Shown here: positions 1 through 12,159 of the stretch, in pieces
Layout of the letters: every line of letters begins with the position of its first letter
How positions within the stretch are numbered: position 1 is the stretch's first letter
Assembly: GCA_034508935.3 (NCBI GenBank)
Contig: CM067444.1
Span: 37,149,550-37,213,549, forward strand
Direction of reading: 5' to 3'
Source: Berghia stephanieae
Lineage: Eukaryota > Mollusca > Gastropoda > Nudibranchia > Aeolidiidae
DNA: 64,000 nt
Made by a program: the position numbers and the translations under genes
Notes under the pieces: model-generated
Database searches by the model: none
The model's input: only the letters and a program-made list of their open reading frames with translations
Told to the model about the DNA's origin: nothing

Positions 1-57
<57 letters not shown>
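1..57. repeat. (TA)n microsatellite
   Basis: The window opens in an uninterrupted TA dinucleotide array whose left edge is cut off. No coding potential. Confidence 0.95.
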
Positions 58-61
<4 letters not shown>

Positions 62-159
62 ATAATTCTAATCAGTTATATATTTAGAACTATACAATAT
101 GTAAACACGGTGCCAAATACCATTCCAATTCCCCTTGTGTGCGGAAATTCCTACGAGTG

Positions 160-691
160 GTGTCTGAAATTCTGTGACTCCCATAGTGGGCAGGGAGGTA
201 CATACTGCATCTTCTATCCCCTTATATCTGTTTTCCAACATGCTTTCTGTCTTTGTCTTGGAATGAGTTACTTGGTTTTGTCCTGGCCGGAGTCCTAGTT
301 GGGATTGGGAGGGAAACAGTCAAATGCATAGTTATTGTTTTAGGAGATGATATTTTTTTCCTTGCAAATCATCTCTCTGTTATGTATTATTATATTTGTT
401 ATTTTTAATGTATAATGTAGGCATTTGAGTGTGTTCCTCTTTGTTGGATTTTGTGCTCGTGTCCGGATGAGACTTATAGGTGATCTCAACTAAGTACATT
501 GATGGTATGCTCTTGGAATCTACATCTGATCCCTATTTGTTCCCAGTTCCCCTATGTCTTACTTTTTCTTGGGTGCTTTAATTGTAATTCTAGAACTTTT
601 TACTTTCCCATTTTCTTCCTTTTTACTGGCGCTGATATAACCTAAATGTGTTGCAAGCGCCGTAAAACCCTTAAAAACGAAAAAAAAAAAA
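160..691 (+). mobile_element. R1 retroposon copy 1
   Basis: This is a full-length copy of a ~530-bp repeat seen about eleven times in the window. The head carries the shared CCCATAGTGGGCAGG block and the 3' end reads CGCCGTAAAACCCTTAAAAA followed by an A-rich tail. Flanks 145-159 and 692-706 match at 13 of 15 positions (AAATTCCT..GAGTG), an aged target-site duplication. The A-rich tail and variable duplication suggest LINE-type retroposition. I see no tRNA or 5S promoter boxes and no protein. Confidence 0.8.
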
Positions 692-694
692 AAA

Positions 695-777
695 TTCCTG
701 TGAGTGAGCCAAATTTAAAGTTGGCGTCTCTGCTCAGTAAAACATGGGCCTCAATGCAGGCAGACAGTGCTTAGCCC

Positions 778-825
<48 letters not shown>

Positions 826-989
826 AGAACAAAAATTGTGATTTAGTCCATACATTGAGTTGTTTCCTTTGAAATTCAGCTATAACAGGACTCGGCTTAA
901 TAATAATATAAAGAGGGATTTCAGATTGGCCAAACCAGCACTGATAGTGAGTTCCCTCTGTAATAAGATGATTGTAGTGCATTATGTCG

Positions 990-1029
<40 letters not shown>

Positions 1030-1067
1030 ATGCGCGATAATTTATGAAATAGTGAACTGCATGTTGG
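695..1067. repeat. (CA)n and (TG)n microsatellites between repeats
   Basis: Contains a CA array at about 780-822 and a TG array at about 993-1028, separated by ~170 bp of unique-looking AT-rich sequence. The open frames across them encode only Cys-Val runs and are artefacts of the dinucleotides. Confidence 0.9.
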
Positions 1068-1197
1068 GTCTAAAGAGCTTTTATATAGCGCAATATCCAC
1101 TGAACGTGCTCAAAGCGCTTTACAAAGGGGTCCCTAGCCAACAGCAACAATTAACATGTAGAACGAGACATGACGTCTGTTAGGCGATATTGCAATT
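1068..1197 (-). mobile_element. S1 SINE, 3' part only
   Basis: Matches the 3' half of the S1 SINE on the minus strand: the AGCGCTTTGAGCACGTTCAG core, the GCCTAACAGACGTCATG block and the ATATTGCGCTATATAAAA end. The tRNA-like head is missing, as expected for a 5'-truncated retroposed copy. Confidence 0.8.
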
Positions 1198-1499
1198 CAT
1201 TATGGGGTCATTGTTGTAATGGAGATCTAAAAAAAAAATGACGCAAAATATTGTCCATAACAACAATGTTAGGCTAACCTTGGCCCATAATTGCGTTCGG
1301 ATGTCAGATCTGCTTATATGAACACGTTGCACTACTGCTTTTTGCTGTTTGAAGTAGTCCCCTTTGACTTACTTCCTCTCAAATGCTTTCAACAATTTTT
1401 ATTTTCTCATCAAAATCCCTTTTCTGGCATAAAAATGATATGAACATGTCACAAGTGCTGTAAAAAACATACAAACAAAAATAGAAATCAGCGTGCACA

Positions 1500-1528
1500 C
1501 GCACAGACACACACACACACACACACAC

Positions 1529-1566
<38 letters not shown>

Positions 1567-1740
1567 GAAGTGGTTATTTGTACTACCACTACAAATAGCG
1601 AAAACTACCGCTTTTCACTATTTGTACTCCCAGAACTCTTATGTGTTTAAAGTTGCAAACCACCGCTCCTTTACCTATTTGTAGCTACCTACTCCCAGCA
1701 CTCTTATGCGTTTAAAGTTGCATTTGTGAGCTTTCAAGGA
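1500..1740 (+). repeat. (AC)n/(AAT)n microsatellite plus dispersed repeat
   Basis: An AC array passes directly into an AAT array (about 1507-1563). The next ~170 bp contain TTATTTGTACTACCACT, also found beside the AAT array near 22.0 kb on the other strand. Both are probably copies of one element ending in an AAT tail; the family is not recognised. Confidence 0.6.
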
Positions 1741-3479
1741 CCAGCCGACCGCCGACCAGCCTCCACTTTTCGCGGTCTTTCTTTGAGAAGTGTGAAGCAA
1801 AAAAAATGGCCCTCTCGGTAAACGAGACATTCTCATCTTTTCTCCAATTTGAAAACATTCGAAAATGAGAATAATGTACTTTTTATTTAAAAGTCAACAA
1901 AGAAGGTAAGTAAACTTGATACGACAATTTTTTTCCTTAATTAAGTGGCAACTCATTTCTCGTCATTCTCACTCTAACTCTATCAACTAAGAAGAGTACA
2001 CCACCTCAAACATTTGTCAGTTCATATCTTTGCTTTTATGAGGTCTATTTTCATTTTGAAAAGTTCAAAGTGAACAACTAAATGACGCCGATTCAGTGGT
2101 GTATTTGTTCTATCTTCATGTGAATAAATATTTTATTATTGACTTTTCCAAAATTCCAATGGGTCATTCAATCATTCATTTGTATGTCGTGATCTATTTT
2201 TCCTTGATTTCAGCTGTCTCAGCTCTAAACTATACTTTTCTTTCTCAATAAATAATTCATTTTCTGTTTGCAATGTATTACAGAGATGTTGATTTACCAC
2301 ATGTAAAAATTTCAAAGTTGTATCTGAAGCTGTTTCTGAATTATCCATTGGGATGCTGTGCTTTGGTCACATTTTTTCCTATTAAGCTATCTATATAGAT
2401 TTTTTCCACCACAGAAACGGTCATAACTTTTTAACCAGTTGAGACAGAGCGATAATTTTTCACTCTAGTTAATGTTTCACTTCCCTTTATTTTTCTACGC
2501 TAAATTAATACCCATAGCCTAGGTAGTCGCATCGCCTGTGGCTGAGCCGCTGATCGAGCCCCGATATCGATGTTACGGCTCTGGAGTGAAAATTGTGTTA
2601 ACCGGTGAACATAGTTTTACTTCCATTGCCGTGGAATCGCTTCCTGTGCACTAATTTCGTCACTTCCGGTCTCATTTTAAAGAGGAGAAGCCAGCGCATC
2701 AGGCGGCGTTTTCAGATTTTTAATCCGTTCATTCTTTGTTCAGATGCCAGCTGTTTGAAAATTTGGTAAGTTTTAACTTCATTTTAAATACATTTTTCAT
2801 TATATTACCTATTTTTAATTAATGTTATATTATTCGCCAACCATTTTTTTCTATTTGTGTGAATTTTGGTGGTGATTGATGCTGGCGAAAGCGTCTTTTA
2901 GTGACTTTAAATACGATGCGTGTTCATGAAGTTGGCGACGGCCAACCAGGATTGCCTCTCGATGTATCCCCGAGTCTCCTGTGTACAGTGCAGTCTGTAA
3001 ACTATCGACTGCTTTTGCTTTTGTGACTTGTATAAATAATTTCAAGCTGAATAATTGCTGTAAAAAGACTGAAAATAGTCCCATCCATAATTTTAGTTTT
3101 ATTTTATGAATGAATGTTGAAACTGAAATGACTTTTTAACTGGGATGATACCGGACAACTAAAAATTATGTTCCACTGATATTATTTTTTATCTTTTATT
3201 TTTGTTTGTTCTGCAGGTTAAGTGTATTGGTTTAATTTAATGTGGTTAATTTCAATACAAATAATACAGAATAGCATGATAGAGTCAATTCAAGTGAAAG
3301 TATATTTCATTCATTACTTTACTCTTTACCACAACAAAAATTATTATATAACTTTTAATTTTGTTGATTTAATCATAATCGAAGTACTTTTTTTGTTTTC
3401 AGAGTCAGACGTTCATTATGACACCACATTTTCATGTTTCATTTCCTGCCTTGTATTTTTAAATATGAAATTGAAATAA
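1741..3479. other. AT-rich intergenic stretch, no supported gene
   Basis: No convincing exon or known repeat was recognised. A small GC-richer patch at 2520-2766 ends in TTTG followed by GTAAGTTTT, a good splice donor, so a non-coding first exon is conceivable, but there is no supporting frame. The short minus-strand frame at 2851-3084 resembles nothing I know. Confidence 0.5.
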
Positions 3480-4895
3480 CAATATGAATTTGATTGTCTG
3501 CCACCTCCAACTCCCGTCGTCTGCCGCCTCGAACTCCAGTCGTCTGCCTTGTATTTTTAAATATGAAATTGAAATAACAACATGAATTTGATTGTCTGCC
3601 ACCTCCAACTTCAGTCGTCTGCCTCCTCCAGCTCCAATAATCTGCCTTGTATTTTTAAATATGAAATTGAAATAACAACATGAATTTGATTGTCTGCCAC
3701 CTCCAACTTCAGTCGTCTGCCTCCTCCAGCTCCAATAATCTGCCTTGTATTTTTAAATATGAAATTGAAATAACAACATGAATTTGATTGTCTGCCACCT
3801 CCAACTCCAGTCGTCTGCCGCCTCTAACTCCAGTCGTCTGTCTTGTATTTTTAAATATGAGATTGAAATAACATGAATTTGATTGTCTGCCTCCTCCAGT
3901 TCCAATAATCTGCCTTGTATTTTTAAATATGAAATTGAAATAACAACATGAATTTGATTGTCTGCCACCACCAACTCCAGTCGTCTGTCGCCTCTAACTC
4001 CAGTCGTCTGTCTTGTATTTTTAAATATGAGATTGAAATAACAACATGAATTTGATTGTCTGCCACCTCCAACTCCAGTCGTCTGCCGTCTCGAACTCCA
4101 GTCGTCTGTCTTGTATTTCTAAATATGAGATTGAAATAACAACATGAATTTGATTGTCTGCCACCTCCAGCTCCTATAATCTGCTTTGTATTTTTGAATA
4201 TATGAAATTGTAATAACAACATGAATTTGATTGTCTGCCACCTCCAACTCCCGTCGTCTGCCGCCTCCAGCTCCAATAATCTGCCTTGTATTTTTAAATA
4301 TGAGATTGAAATAACAACATGAATTTGATTGTCTGCCACCTCCAACTCCAGTCGTCTGCCGCCTCTAACTCCAGTCGTCTGTCTTGTATTTTTAAATATG
4401 AGATTGAAATAACAACATGAATTTGATTGTCTGCCTCCTCCAGCTCCAATATTCTGCCTTGTATTTTTAAATATGAAATTGAAATAACAACATGAATTTG
4501 ATTGTCTGCCACCTCCAACTCCAGTCGTCTGCCGCCTCGAACTCCAGTCGTCTGCCGCCTCGAACTCCAGTCGTCTGTCTTGTATTTTGAAATATGAGAT
4601 TGAAATAACAACATGAATTTGATTGTCTGCCACCTCCATCTCCAGTCGTCTGCCGCCTCTAAATCCAGTCGTCTGTCTTGTATTTTTAAATATGAGATTG
4701 AAATAACAACATGAATTTGATTGTCTGCCACCTCCAACTCCCGTCGTCTGCCTCCTCCAGCTCCAATAATCTGCCTTGTATTTTTAAATATGAAATTGAA
4801 ATAACAACATGAATTTGATCATCTGCCGCCTCCAGCTCCAATAATCTATCTTGTATTTTTAAATGTGAAATTGAAGTAACAACATGAATTCGATC
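3480..4895. repeat. composite satellite of two unit types, about 16 units
   Basis: A core of about 65 bp, containing TTGTATTTTTAAATATGA and the GAATTTGATTGTCTGCC block, recurs about 16 times (GAATTTGATT near 3486, 3580, 3680, 3780, 3873, 3951, 4048, 4147 and onward to 4886). Between cores lie one to three copies of a ~24-bp unit (CGTCTGCCGCCTCCAACTC), so total spacing varies from about 75 to 120 bp. Long minus-strand frames across it are translations of the repeat and show no domain. It may be a higher-order minisatellite. Confidence 0.9.
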
Positions 4896-6370
4896 GTCAG
4901 TCTCCCCCAACTACTTCTGTATCATTGCTTGGACTTCGATGTATTTATTCAGTATCATTACCTGGATATTGCCTGTGTCTACATTCCATGCAGCCAACAA
5001 CCCATAGTGCCTAGATTTTGTTGTCTTCTGTCTTTTGCCACATCTCAGCCATCTTATGGATTTAAGCGAGTCAGTACGTGAGTACCCTTTAATTATCTGT
5101 TCTCTTAGTGATGTTGAATGCAAAGCAATTATCAAATTTTCTAAAGTTCATTTCAATTTTAATGTAGTTTAATAGTTAGTCATATGATACATCTCTTCGA
5201 GATGTTCAGTTTGATATATGACATGCCTATGTTGCAGAAAGTTTGCAAAGTGTCGGTATTTATCGGCTTATTGTTTGTTATTATGTAATATGTTACGTAA
5301 TATTCAATTTTGCATTTTCAGGTTAAGTTTTCTCTACCACTCTTATGTAGTTCTTGTTTTTAATTTTGCATTTTTATCACTGACCATGTTTGCATATATA
5401 AAGCGGCAAGCTTGTTTCTCCCGAGTACTGTTGGTGCCCAAATGTCTTGTCCAAGGATGCAAAAACATTGGGCAGTACATTTGCAAGTTGCATTTACTGA
5501 CACTTGTTCAACTTTATTTCTAGCCCTGTTCATTGTTTTTTTGTTTTTTTTCTTCTCTCCGAATACCAGTCATCTTTCGTCTGTTGCTCATTTGCCAATG
5601 CCAAATATTAAGTGCCTTCCCCAAGGACACAACTTTAGTGTCTAAATTCATACGTTTCGCTCCTTTCCTCTTGTTTTAACAATTTTTGTGTTCAAAATTA
5701 ATCATAGCCATAGTATTGTAAGCATGCTCTGGAAGAAGACCACCCTCAAATCTGTTTTTAAAGTTATTATCCGTTCCTCGCGCCTTTTTTTTTCATTTTC
5801 TAGGGTTATGTAATTGCATGACGTTGCATAATATTGCATAATAATCATTTAATTTTTTAAAAAATTGCTTCGTCTTTCCTTTGCGATCATTTTGATATAT
5901 GGTTTTATATGTATTCCAACCCAAATAACCGTGATTTTCCATTTCCCCGCTTTTCGGTTGCTCTCTGGTCACAGTTTTAGTTTCTTTTTCCTCTTAAATT
6001 ATATTAAGTATTTTGGTCCACTTTTGCGGACTAATAATCCCGTAACTTTGGTTCTAATTGTCACATTGTCATAATTTTGGTACCATTGAAAAGTGTATTT
6101 CTTGCAGAATAGCATGAGACTATTTTGAAAACAATTGCTGCAATCTCAAATTTTCATGCAACTACCTACATAGCCACTATTTTGAAAAATTCTTGCAAGT
6201 GCCTACTAAACTAAGAGGGTTGAACTTGAACCTGAACATGCTCCTTCTTCTTCTTCTTCTACTAATAACTACAACTAGATAGGTACTACGCCTCTCCTGA
6301 ATGATCGGAACCGTTTAAGAAACTAAATCACGGGTTCCACCGGCGCAGCTCTCTAGACTTCCAGTCCCAC
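4896..6370. other. AT-rich stretch, nothing identified
   Basis: No splice-bounded exon or repeat family was recognised in this interval apart from a short CTT run near 6247. Frames are short and lack codon structure. Confidence 0.5.
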
Positions 6371-6374
6371 AGTG

Positions 6375-7238
6375 CCCAGTATGGGCGGGAGACCTTACCC
6401 CGATGTTCCTCGAGCCTCGAGGTAGTTTCACTTTATAATTGTTTTAGCTTTTGAACTGTGGATCTTTTGTCAAACGTTTTATTTTAATTTTTCAAATTTA
6501 GTAGCACTTTAAAGGTCTGCGTTAGGTATCGCTCTGCTGTACTGTAACTGTAAGAGCGTAAGAATAACATGGTAAAAGTACTGTAAAAGTATGCTGATGA
6601 AAATGATATTGACAATGAAATTATAATAAAAGAAGAACAATAGAACTTATAAACAAATCAATAAAGAAGTAAGAAAAAACTGCCTCAAGAAGTGAAAAAA
6701 ATTGTCCCTGTTGTTGAGATGTGAAGTGGACATAATCGTGTCTGTTAAGAATTAGAAGAAATGAAAGATGCCACTTTTTATTTTAAATGTAGATTGCACA
6801 TTAGCAGAACACTAAAAAAAAAAGTAAAGAAAGAAAATCCAATGTGGCAACTTGGTTGCGAGTGAAAAAAGTAAAATTACTCCGCTCAGCATTGCTGCTG
6901 GTGTGATGTCTAGTGTTAGTTAGGTGTCACTATATTAGAGTGATATCTTGTTACTTCATATTTTCATTTTAAAACCTGTAGAACAACTTGATTGATTTGT
7001 AAATTTCCTTATATGACCATTGTTTTAGTTTTCCGCAGCCATTATAATTCAATTTGAAATATTGAAAGGTACTGGAGAGGAGTCTTAGCGGGGTTTTTTT
7101 TTGTCTGTTAGTTTTAGTTATAGGTCATAGTGCAGGTCCAAGTGTTGGAAATGTACAAGGTTTTATTTTTTATTTTAAGGTTAGTTGAAGGAATACTTTC
7201 CTTAGCTCAAGGAACGTGCAGAAGACCTCCCCTATTTA
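6375..7238. mobile_element. R3 MITE-like element, old copy with internal extra sequence
   Basis: Shares with 22886-23346 and 47783-48000 the blocks GGGAGACCTT at the start, GATCTTTTGTCA, AGAACAA.CTTGAT and GACCATTGTTTTAGTTTTCC. Its left end (GGGAGACCTTACC) and right end (AGAAGACCTCCCC) are imperfect inverted repeats. About 420 bp at 6530-6955 have no counterpart in the other copies and may be a later insertion. No clean target duplication was found. No transposase frame is visible. Confidence 0.6.
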
Positions 7239-7329
7239 CTACTTACTACTACTACCCAAGTACTAGTGCTAGACTACTTATTCCGCCACCTCACTCCTAA
7301 ATCGACTGACACCACAGGCAACTGATATT

Positions 7330-7334
<5 letters not shown>

Positions 7335-7405
<71 letters not shown>
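7335..7405. repeat. (CT)n microsatellite
   Basis: About 35 uninterrupted CT dinucleotides. Confidence 0.95.
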
Positions 7406-7409
<4 letters not shown>

Positions 7410-7493
7410 GTGTATCTGTCTGTCTATTTCTGCCCATCTCCCCTCTTTTTACTAATTAGTTTGTAGGTGTTTGGCAAATTCTCAAGAACAGCC

Positions 7494-7737
7494 AAGATAT
7501 ATGCGGCTGTGTGGCACTCACTTCCGGATTGGAAGGTCCTGGGGTCGAGCCTCGTCAAGGACTCACATTCTCTCACTGTACTCATGTGTATGATTTCCTA
7601 TCCGCTAAGAGCGTTGTCTGTCAGAAGAAAAACATCGCCTAACGTTCTACTTGTTACGTGTTGCTGCTAGTCATGGATCCTTTGTAAAGTGCTTTGAGCA
7701 TGTTTGGTGGATATTGCGGCTTATGAAAGCTCAATTC
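7494..7737 (+). mobile_element. S1 SINE, diverged copy
   Basis: Plus-strand S1 copy with the tRNA-like head (GCGGCTGTGTGGCACTCACT, then GGTCCTGGGGTCGAGCCTC as a B-box region), the body and the tail with AAGTGCTTTGAGCATG. It has small deletions relative to the copy at 58314-58592. Confidence 0.8.
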
Positions 7738-9270
7738 TTTTTTTAATATTTATATATATATATATAAAAAAGATGCAGGATGATGACGGGCATGCGCTAC
7801 TTTATGATGTAGTATAAACCATTCCTAATATATGATTTTGCTAAATAGGCCTACACTCAAATTTTACGAGTGTATCTGGTGGCAAATATTAGACACTCGT
7901 TGCCACTGTGATTTTGATGAAACTTGGCTTATACACAGATACATGAATTTTCCTAATACGGCTTCAAACATGCGATCTGAACTTCAATTTATAATGAAGT
8001 AATTTTTCTCAAATGACAGCTTGATTGAATGTGACAAGATCCTTTTACTTAATACAATTCAATTTAGTGTGGTCTGTAGTTGTTTGCCTAATATTAGAAT
8101 GCACAGAATTTGAATTTTTATTGACTTTAAATATTGAAAACAACATACCTTTGGGTTTCCATTTGTGCCATTCCATTCAGCTTTTGACCTAGTCCCTGAT
8201 TTGAGTACCACGTCACAAATTTAAGTTCTTCGAGAAAACTCTCGACTTACTTTCTTATTCCTCTAACGTACTGAACTGTAACACCTTTGTCTCAGTTGGA
8301 GAAAATATTGCAATTTTTAAACTTAATATTTAGGTATTTATGTTATGATCTTTTATATTATTCCGTGTTTTTCAGCTTCCATCATATCACCCTGAGGAAA
8401 GTTGGCTAATTTATGACTTTTGTGTCTATGAATGCAAGCAGGGCAAAAAGCAATTGACTTCAAGCAAAGGAGTTCGCCCTAACCAGAGGTAGGAGGTTGT
8501 TTTTGGACGGGGGCAGGAGGTGTTTTTTTACTTTTACATATTTAAAAAAAAATGAAAATATTATATGCACAAGGTTATAATATTTCAGAATAACTCGGAA
8601 GTAAATTATCACCATCAGCTTTTCTATCTTGATTGCCAAGACAATTTTAATAAAGCAATCAAACTGATTCTGAATTTTAAAACATCCAGAGGAAGAGGCA
8701 ATGTGTGCCTATCTGCAGCTCATTTACAGTCTTCAGTGGGCGGGCTGCACGATGTAATGCAGCAAGACAATAGTTAACTATTACCAGAACAGTTTTAAAA
8801 AGTGAAAGACTTGATTTGTTCAAAAAATCTGATTGCGCTGGATTAGTATTATTATTGAATGTCTTATTAAGATTTATTTTCAATTGCTCTATAATCTGCA
8901 TGTTGAAATCCTTCACAATTGAGTTATGCAAGTGACAAGGCTATTAATATTTTATCATACTATGTTGTGGATAATTTTATTATTTTGTAATAAAAAGTTT
9001 TTCTTACCATGCAGGACTCTGAAATTAATACTGGCTTCTGAGGGTTACAGGGGCTAATCACAACCATGAAAATCACCCATGCGATAAATTGGTAAGACTC
9101 ATTCATTTTATACTTATTTTCCATCGACATTTTGTCCCTGCAGTTTTTCACTGCCGAAAATTTTACACTTGACAGCAATTAATCGCAAATTCTATTTTAG
9201 TCGCAATTAGACTCAATTTTTTTTATAAATATGTATTATTTTTTCTTTTCTTGTTACTTTATATTTTCAG
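7738..9270. other. AT-rich stretch, nothing identified
   Basis: Short TA array near 7748, otherwise no repeat family or exon that I can support. The minus-strand frames at 8677-9178 show no recognisable domain. Confidence 0.5.
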
Positions 9271-9274
9271 TACT

Positions 9275-9675
9275 TAATTGTCCCTCCCCCCTCCCACTAT
9301 TGAGTGTAATATATAGTTCCATGTTGCTCCCTGTCTTTGTTATGGATTAAGATTGCTCATTTTTTTCCTGGTTCTTGCGGGGGTCTTTAGTTGGGAGGCA
9401 GACAGTCAAATACAGTACCTTTCTTCTTGAGATGATTTTTTATACTGTAAATCATCTCTCTGTTATGTACTGTTATAGTTATAGGTTTTGAATATTATTG
9501 CATTATGTAAATGTTTTAGCAGGATCCTTTGCTTGTGTCTCGGTGAGACTTTGAGGTAATGTCAAAATTGGTACATCTTTGAGGTGCTCGTGAAATCTAC
9601 TGTTCCCTATTGAATCAGTCACCACATCATCATCCTTTTTATAGTGTTGTAAGCGCTATTAAGTCCTGTAAGACA
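9275..9675 (+). mobile_element. R1 retroposon, ancient diverged copy
   Basis: Blocks of R1 are recognisable in order: CTGTCTTTG, GGGAGGCAGACAGTCAAAT, GAGATGATTTTT, AATCATCTCTCTGTTATGTA and a GTTGTAAGCGC near the end. Many indels make this the oldest copy seen. Confidence 0.65.
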
Positions 9676-10153
9676 ATATAAGCAGATCTAGGTGGTGGTA
9701 TTTTTTTGGGTCTTTTTTTTTTTGTCTTTGTTTATTTTTTGTTCCAGATAAGGAATTTTAAGATTTGATGGTTGTCCATAGACTTTTCAAAATAAAATTT
9801 GACTTTGACTATGAGTACGATGCAGTTATAAGTGCTTGATTTCTGAGGACTAATTATAAATGGTGACCACTCTATTGCGTTTTTGTATGCCATGAAAATG
9901 TTACAAAGACAATGAAGCGACGTTTTTTGGGAATTCTGCAGTCATTCATTTAACCCTTGAATTTGATGAGCGCCTGTTGCATTTTAGTTCATTCAAGTAT
10001 TTTAGAGTGACAAACACAACTCGTGCATTATGGGTTTATATGCAGATTTTTGTCTTTAAATTGTCAATAAAAAATAAGATGCTTTTTTTTTGTTTTGTTA
10101 GCTGCTATTGCATACAATTTTGTACTTTTAATCTTTTTTCTTTTTACATTTAG

Positions 10154-10900
10154 CCATCCTCACTTTATCCGGAGAATCGCCTGCCCCTCGTGAATGAGAC
10201 AGTGAAGGCTATGGCTCAAACAAAGGTGTCCACAACCCAACTTAGGCAATACATTCAATCAAGCCAAGGATAAAATGTATTGCCTAAAGATGTCGAAGAT
10301 TTGCAGCGGAGATTGTTCAAGACTGATATTGACAGGACGGACGGTGAGACGGTACAGGAATTACTGAGAGAGATAGAGGAGGAAGGAGGTGTAACAAAGT
10401 TCAGTGTGAATGAGGATGGTGGTTTTGAGTATTTGTTTTAAGTAACGGAAGAATGAGGCGTGATTTGAGTGTTTTTTGTGATGTGTTTGTTATGGATGCA
10501 ACATACAAAGTAAATCGATATTTGTATCCACTTGTGAATATTATGTGCATAGATGATGAGGGTCATGGCGGGCGAAAGACTGGAAATCCACGACCAACCT
10601 GAAACTGACATTGTACCAGTATGACGTGTGACAAATACACAGGAAGGGCTGTATCGAATTGTATCTTCAGTGACAAACAGGATCAATAGCTTGTTTCAAG
10701 TTATGGTAGAACATCAGTTTCTGCAAAGAATCTCCCAGTTGGAACAATTTTTGACTCTTGTCTCTGAAGATAAAGACTTTGACATTGTCGACATGACTGA
10801 CTTAATACAGACAAATCCCCATTCTAACCCTCTTTCTGACTTTTCAGAGACACCAGACATTGTAAATGCTCGTACTGACCAGAGACCACAGACATTATAA
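10154..10900 (+). pseudogene. decayed MULE-type transposase (ZSWIM/FAR1-like)
   Basis: After a good acceptor (pyrimidine tract, then ACATTTAG) a frame starts PSSLYPENRLPLVNETVKAM and is broken by in-frame stops near 10273 and 10438. From about 10453 another frame reads DVFVMDATYKVNRYLYPL, the hallmark start of the MULE transposase domain, where the DATYK aspartate is normally catalytic. A further open piece (10628-10900) is Asp/Glu-rich and runs into a tandem repeat. The rest of the catalytic domain and any SWIM zinc finger are missing. The pattern is that of a dead transposase or a domesticated relative turned pseudogene. The acceptor suggests a spliced ancestor, but no upstream exon was found. 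Confidence 0.6.
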
Positions 10901-11095
10901 ATACACACTCTGCCCAGACAGAGACCACAGAAGTTATGGACACACAGACTGACCAGACAGAGACCACAGACGTTATGGACACACAAACTGACCAGACAGA
11001 GAGACCACAGACGTTATGGACACACAAACTGACCAGACAGAGAGACCACAGACGTTATGGACACACAGACTGACCAGACAGGGACTCCAGATAAC
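10866..11095. repeat. 39-41 bp minisatellite at end of the MULE relic
   Basis: About five tandem copies of a unit containing GACCAGACAGAGACCACAGA and GTTATGGACACACA. The array begins inside the last coding piece of the transposase relic. Confidence 0.9.
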
Positions 11096-12159
11096 AGAGA
11101 CAGTTAGACTGCGAAATTTTTCAAATGTGACTCTACACAGGAAATCTCATACAGAATTCCCTTAATACCTTTACTCATTGTCCATTTGTAAAATTTATTT
11201 TCATGTAATAAACACCAAAAAAGTAAATTTTTAACGTGGGTGGGGGCTGTCACGTTACTGTAGAACGAGCTTAAGTCTCAATGGGATATTAGCTTTAGGC
11301 AACCACAAGTTGGTATTTTTCAAACCTGTTGCTATGCTATCTTGTAATGACAACGTCTCTCAGTCGCCAAACGTCACTAGCTATCCTTCACATAATGCAG
11401 GGTTGATTGTGTGAAGTACGTTTGGGGCCGGAAGATAACAAGGCATAGTGCAGGCTACTGTACTGTGTCAGTCCGTGAACGGGTGACCAATTCATAGTAC
11501 AGAGAAGGCAAATCTGTTACTATATGTCCCAATAAAAATATAACACAGAGAAGGCCGAAACTGTGTTATACAGGTCGGTACAGAATAAAACAAATATAAC
11601 ACAGGAGACCAAACACTGTGTTGTAGAATATCAAAATTTCAAAGGTGGTCGGTCAGTGACGAAATAAAAAGGGACATTATAAGTCGTAATATCACATCCC
11701 AATAAAAATAGTGTGATAGTAAAAAGATGCCCGTTAACAATTGAGTCGGTCAAGTCTCTATCCAGATTCAAAAGGATAGTGCAAAGTCCTGTATGTAAAA
11801 CAAATTTGAGAAGCATGGTTGTTCTCAATACTTGTTGGGTCGTGATCGGTATAGAGTGAAGTAGTGTTTATGCTACACATCTTCACGAAAAATCAGAGCA
11901 ATGCTGTGTCAAGATTACAGAGGAGCAAGAAGACAAGATTTGTTTGTGTGTCTTTATATGTTACGGAATAGGTACATTTTGGTTGTCAAAACTTTCATTT
12001 TTATTTTGACATTTTCTTGATCTTTTAAAATAAAATTATAATTTAATTTAATCAACAGACTTGTTTAATAATTTAAAGATATACTTTTGTGGGGACCTTT
12101 TGTAAAATCATTAGTCCGATTGTAGTTGTAAATCTCTTTATATTCTAATGTCATAAAAT
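11096..12159. other. unassigned AT-rich sequence
   Basis: No exon identified. At 11500-11720 short motifs recur (TCCCAATAAAAAT twice, ATAACACAG twice, ACTGTGTT twice), hinting at an old duplicated or palindromic element that I cannot classify. Confidence 0.4.

Noticed and set aside
3480-4895. CRISPR-like array
   Set aside because: No constant repeat with unique spacers; everything between repeats is also repeated, and this is animal DNA.
3753-4910. Minus-strand frames of 70-240 codons
   Set aside because: Encoded by the composite satellite; the peptide repeat just mirrors the DNA unit.
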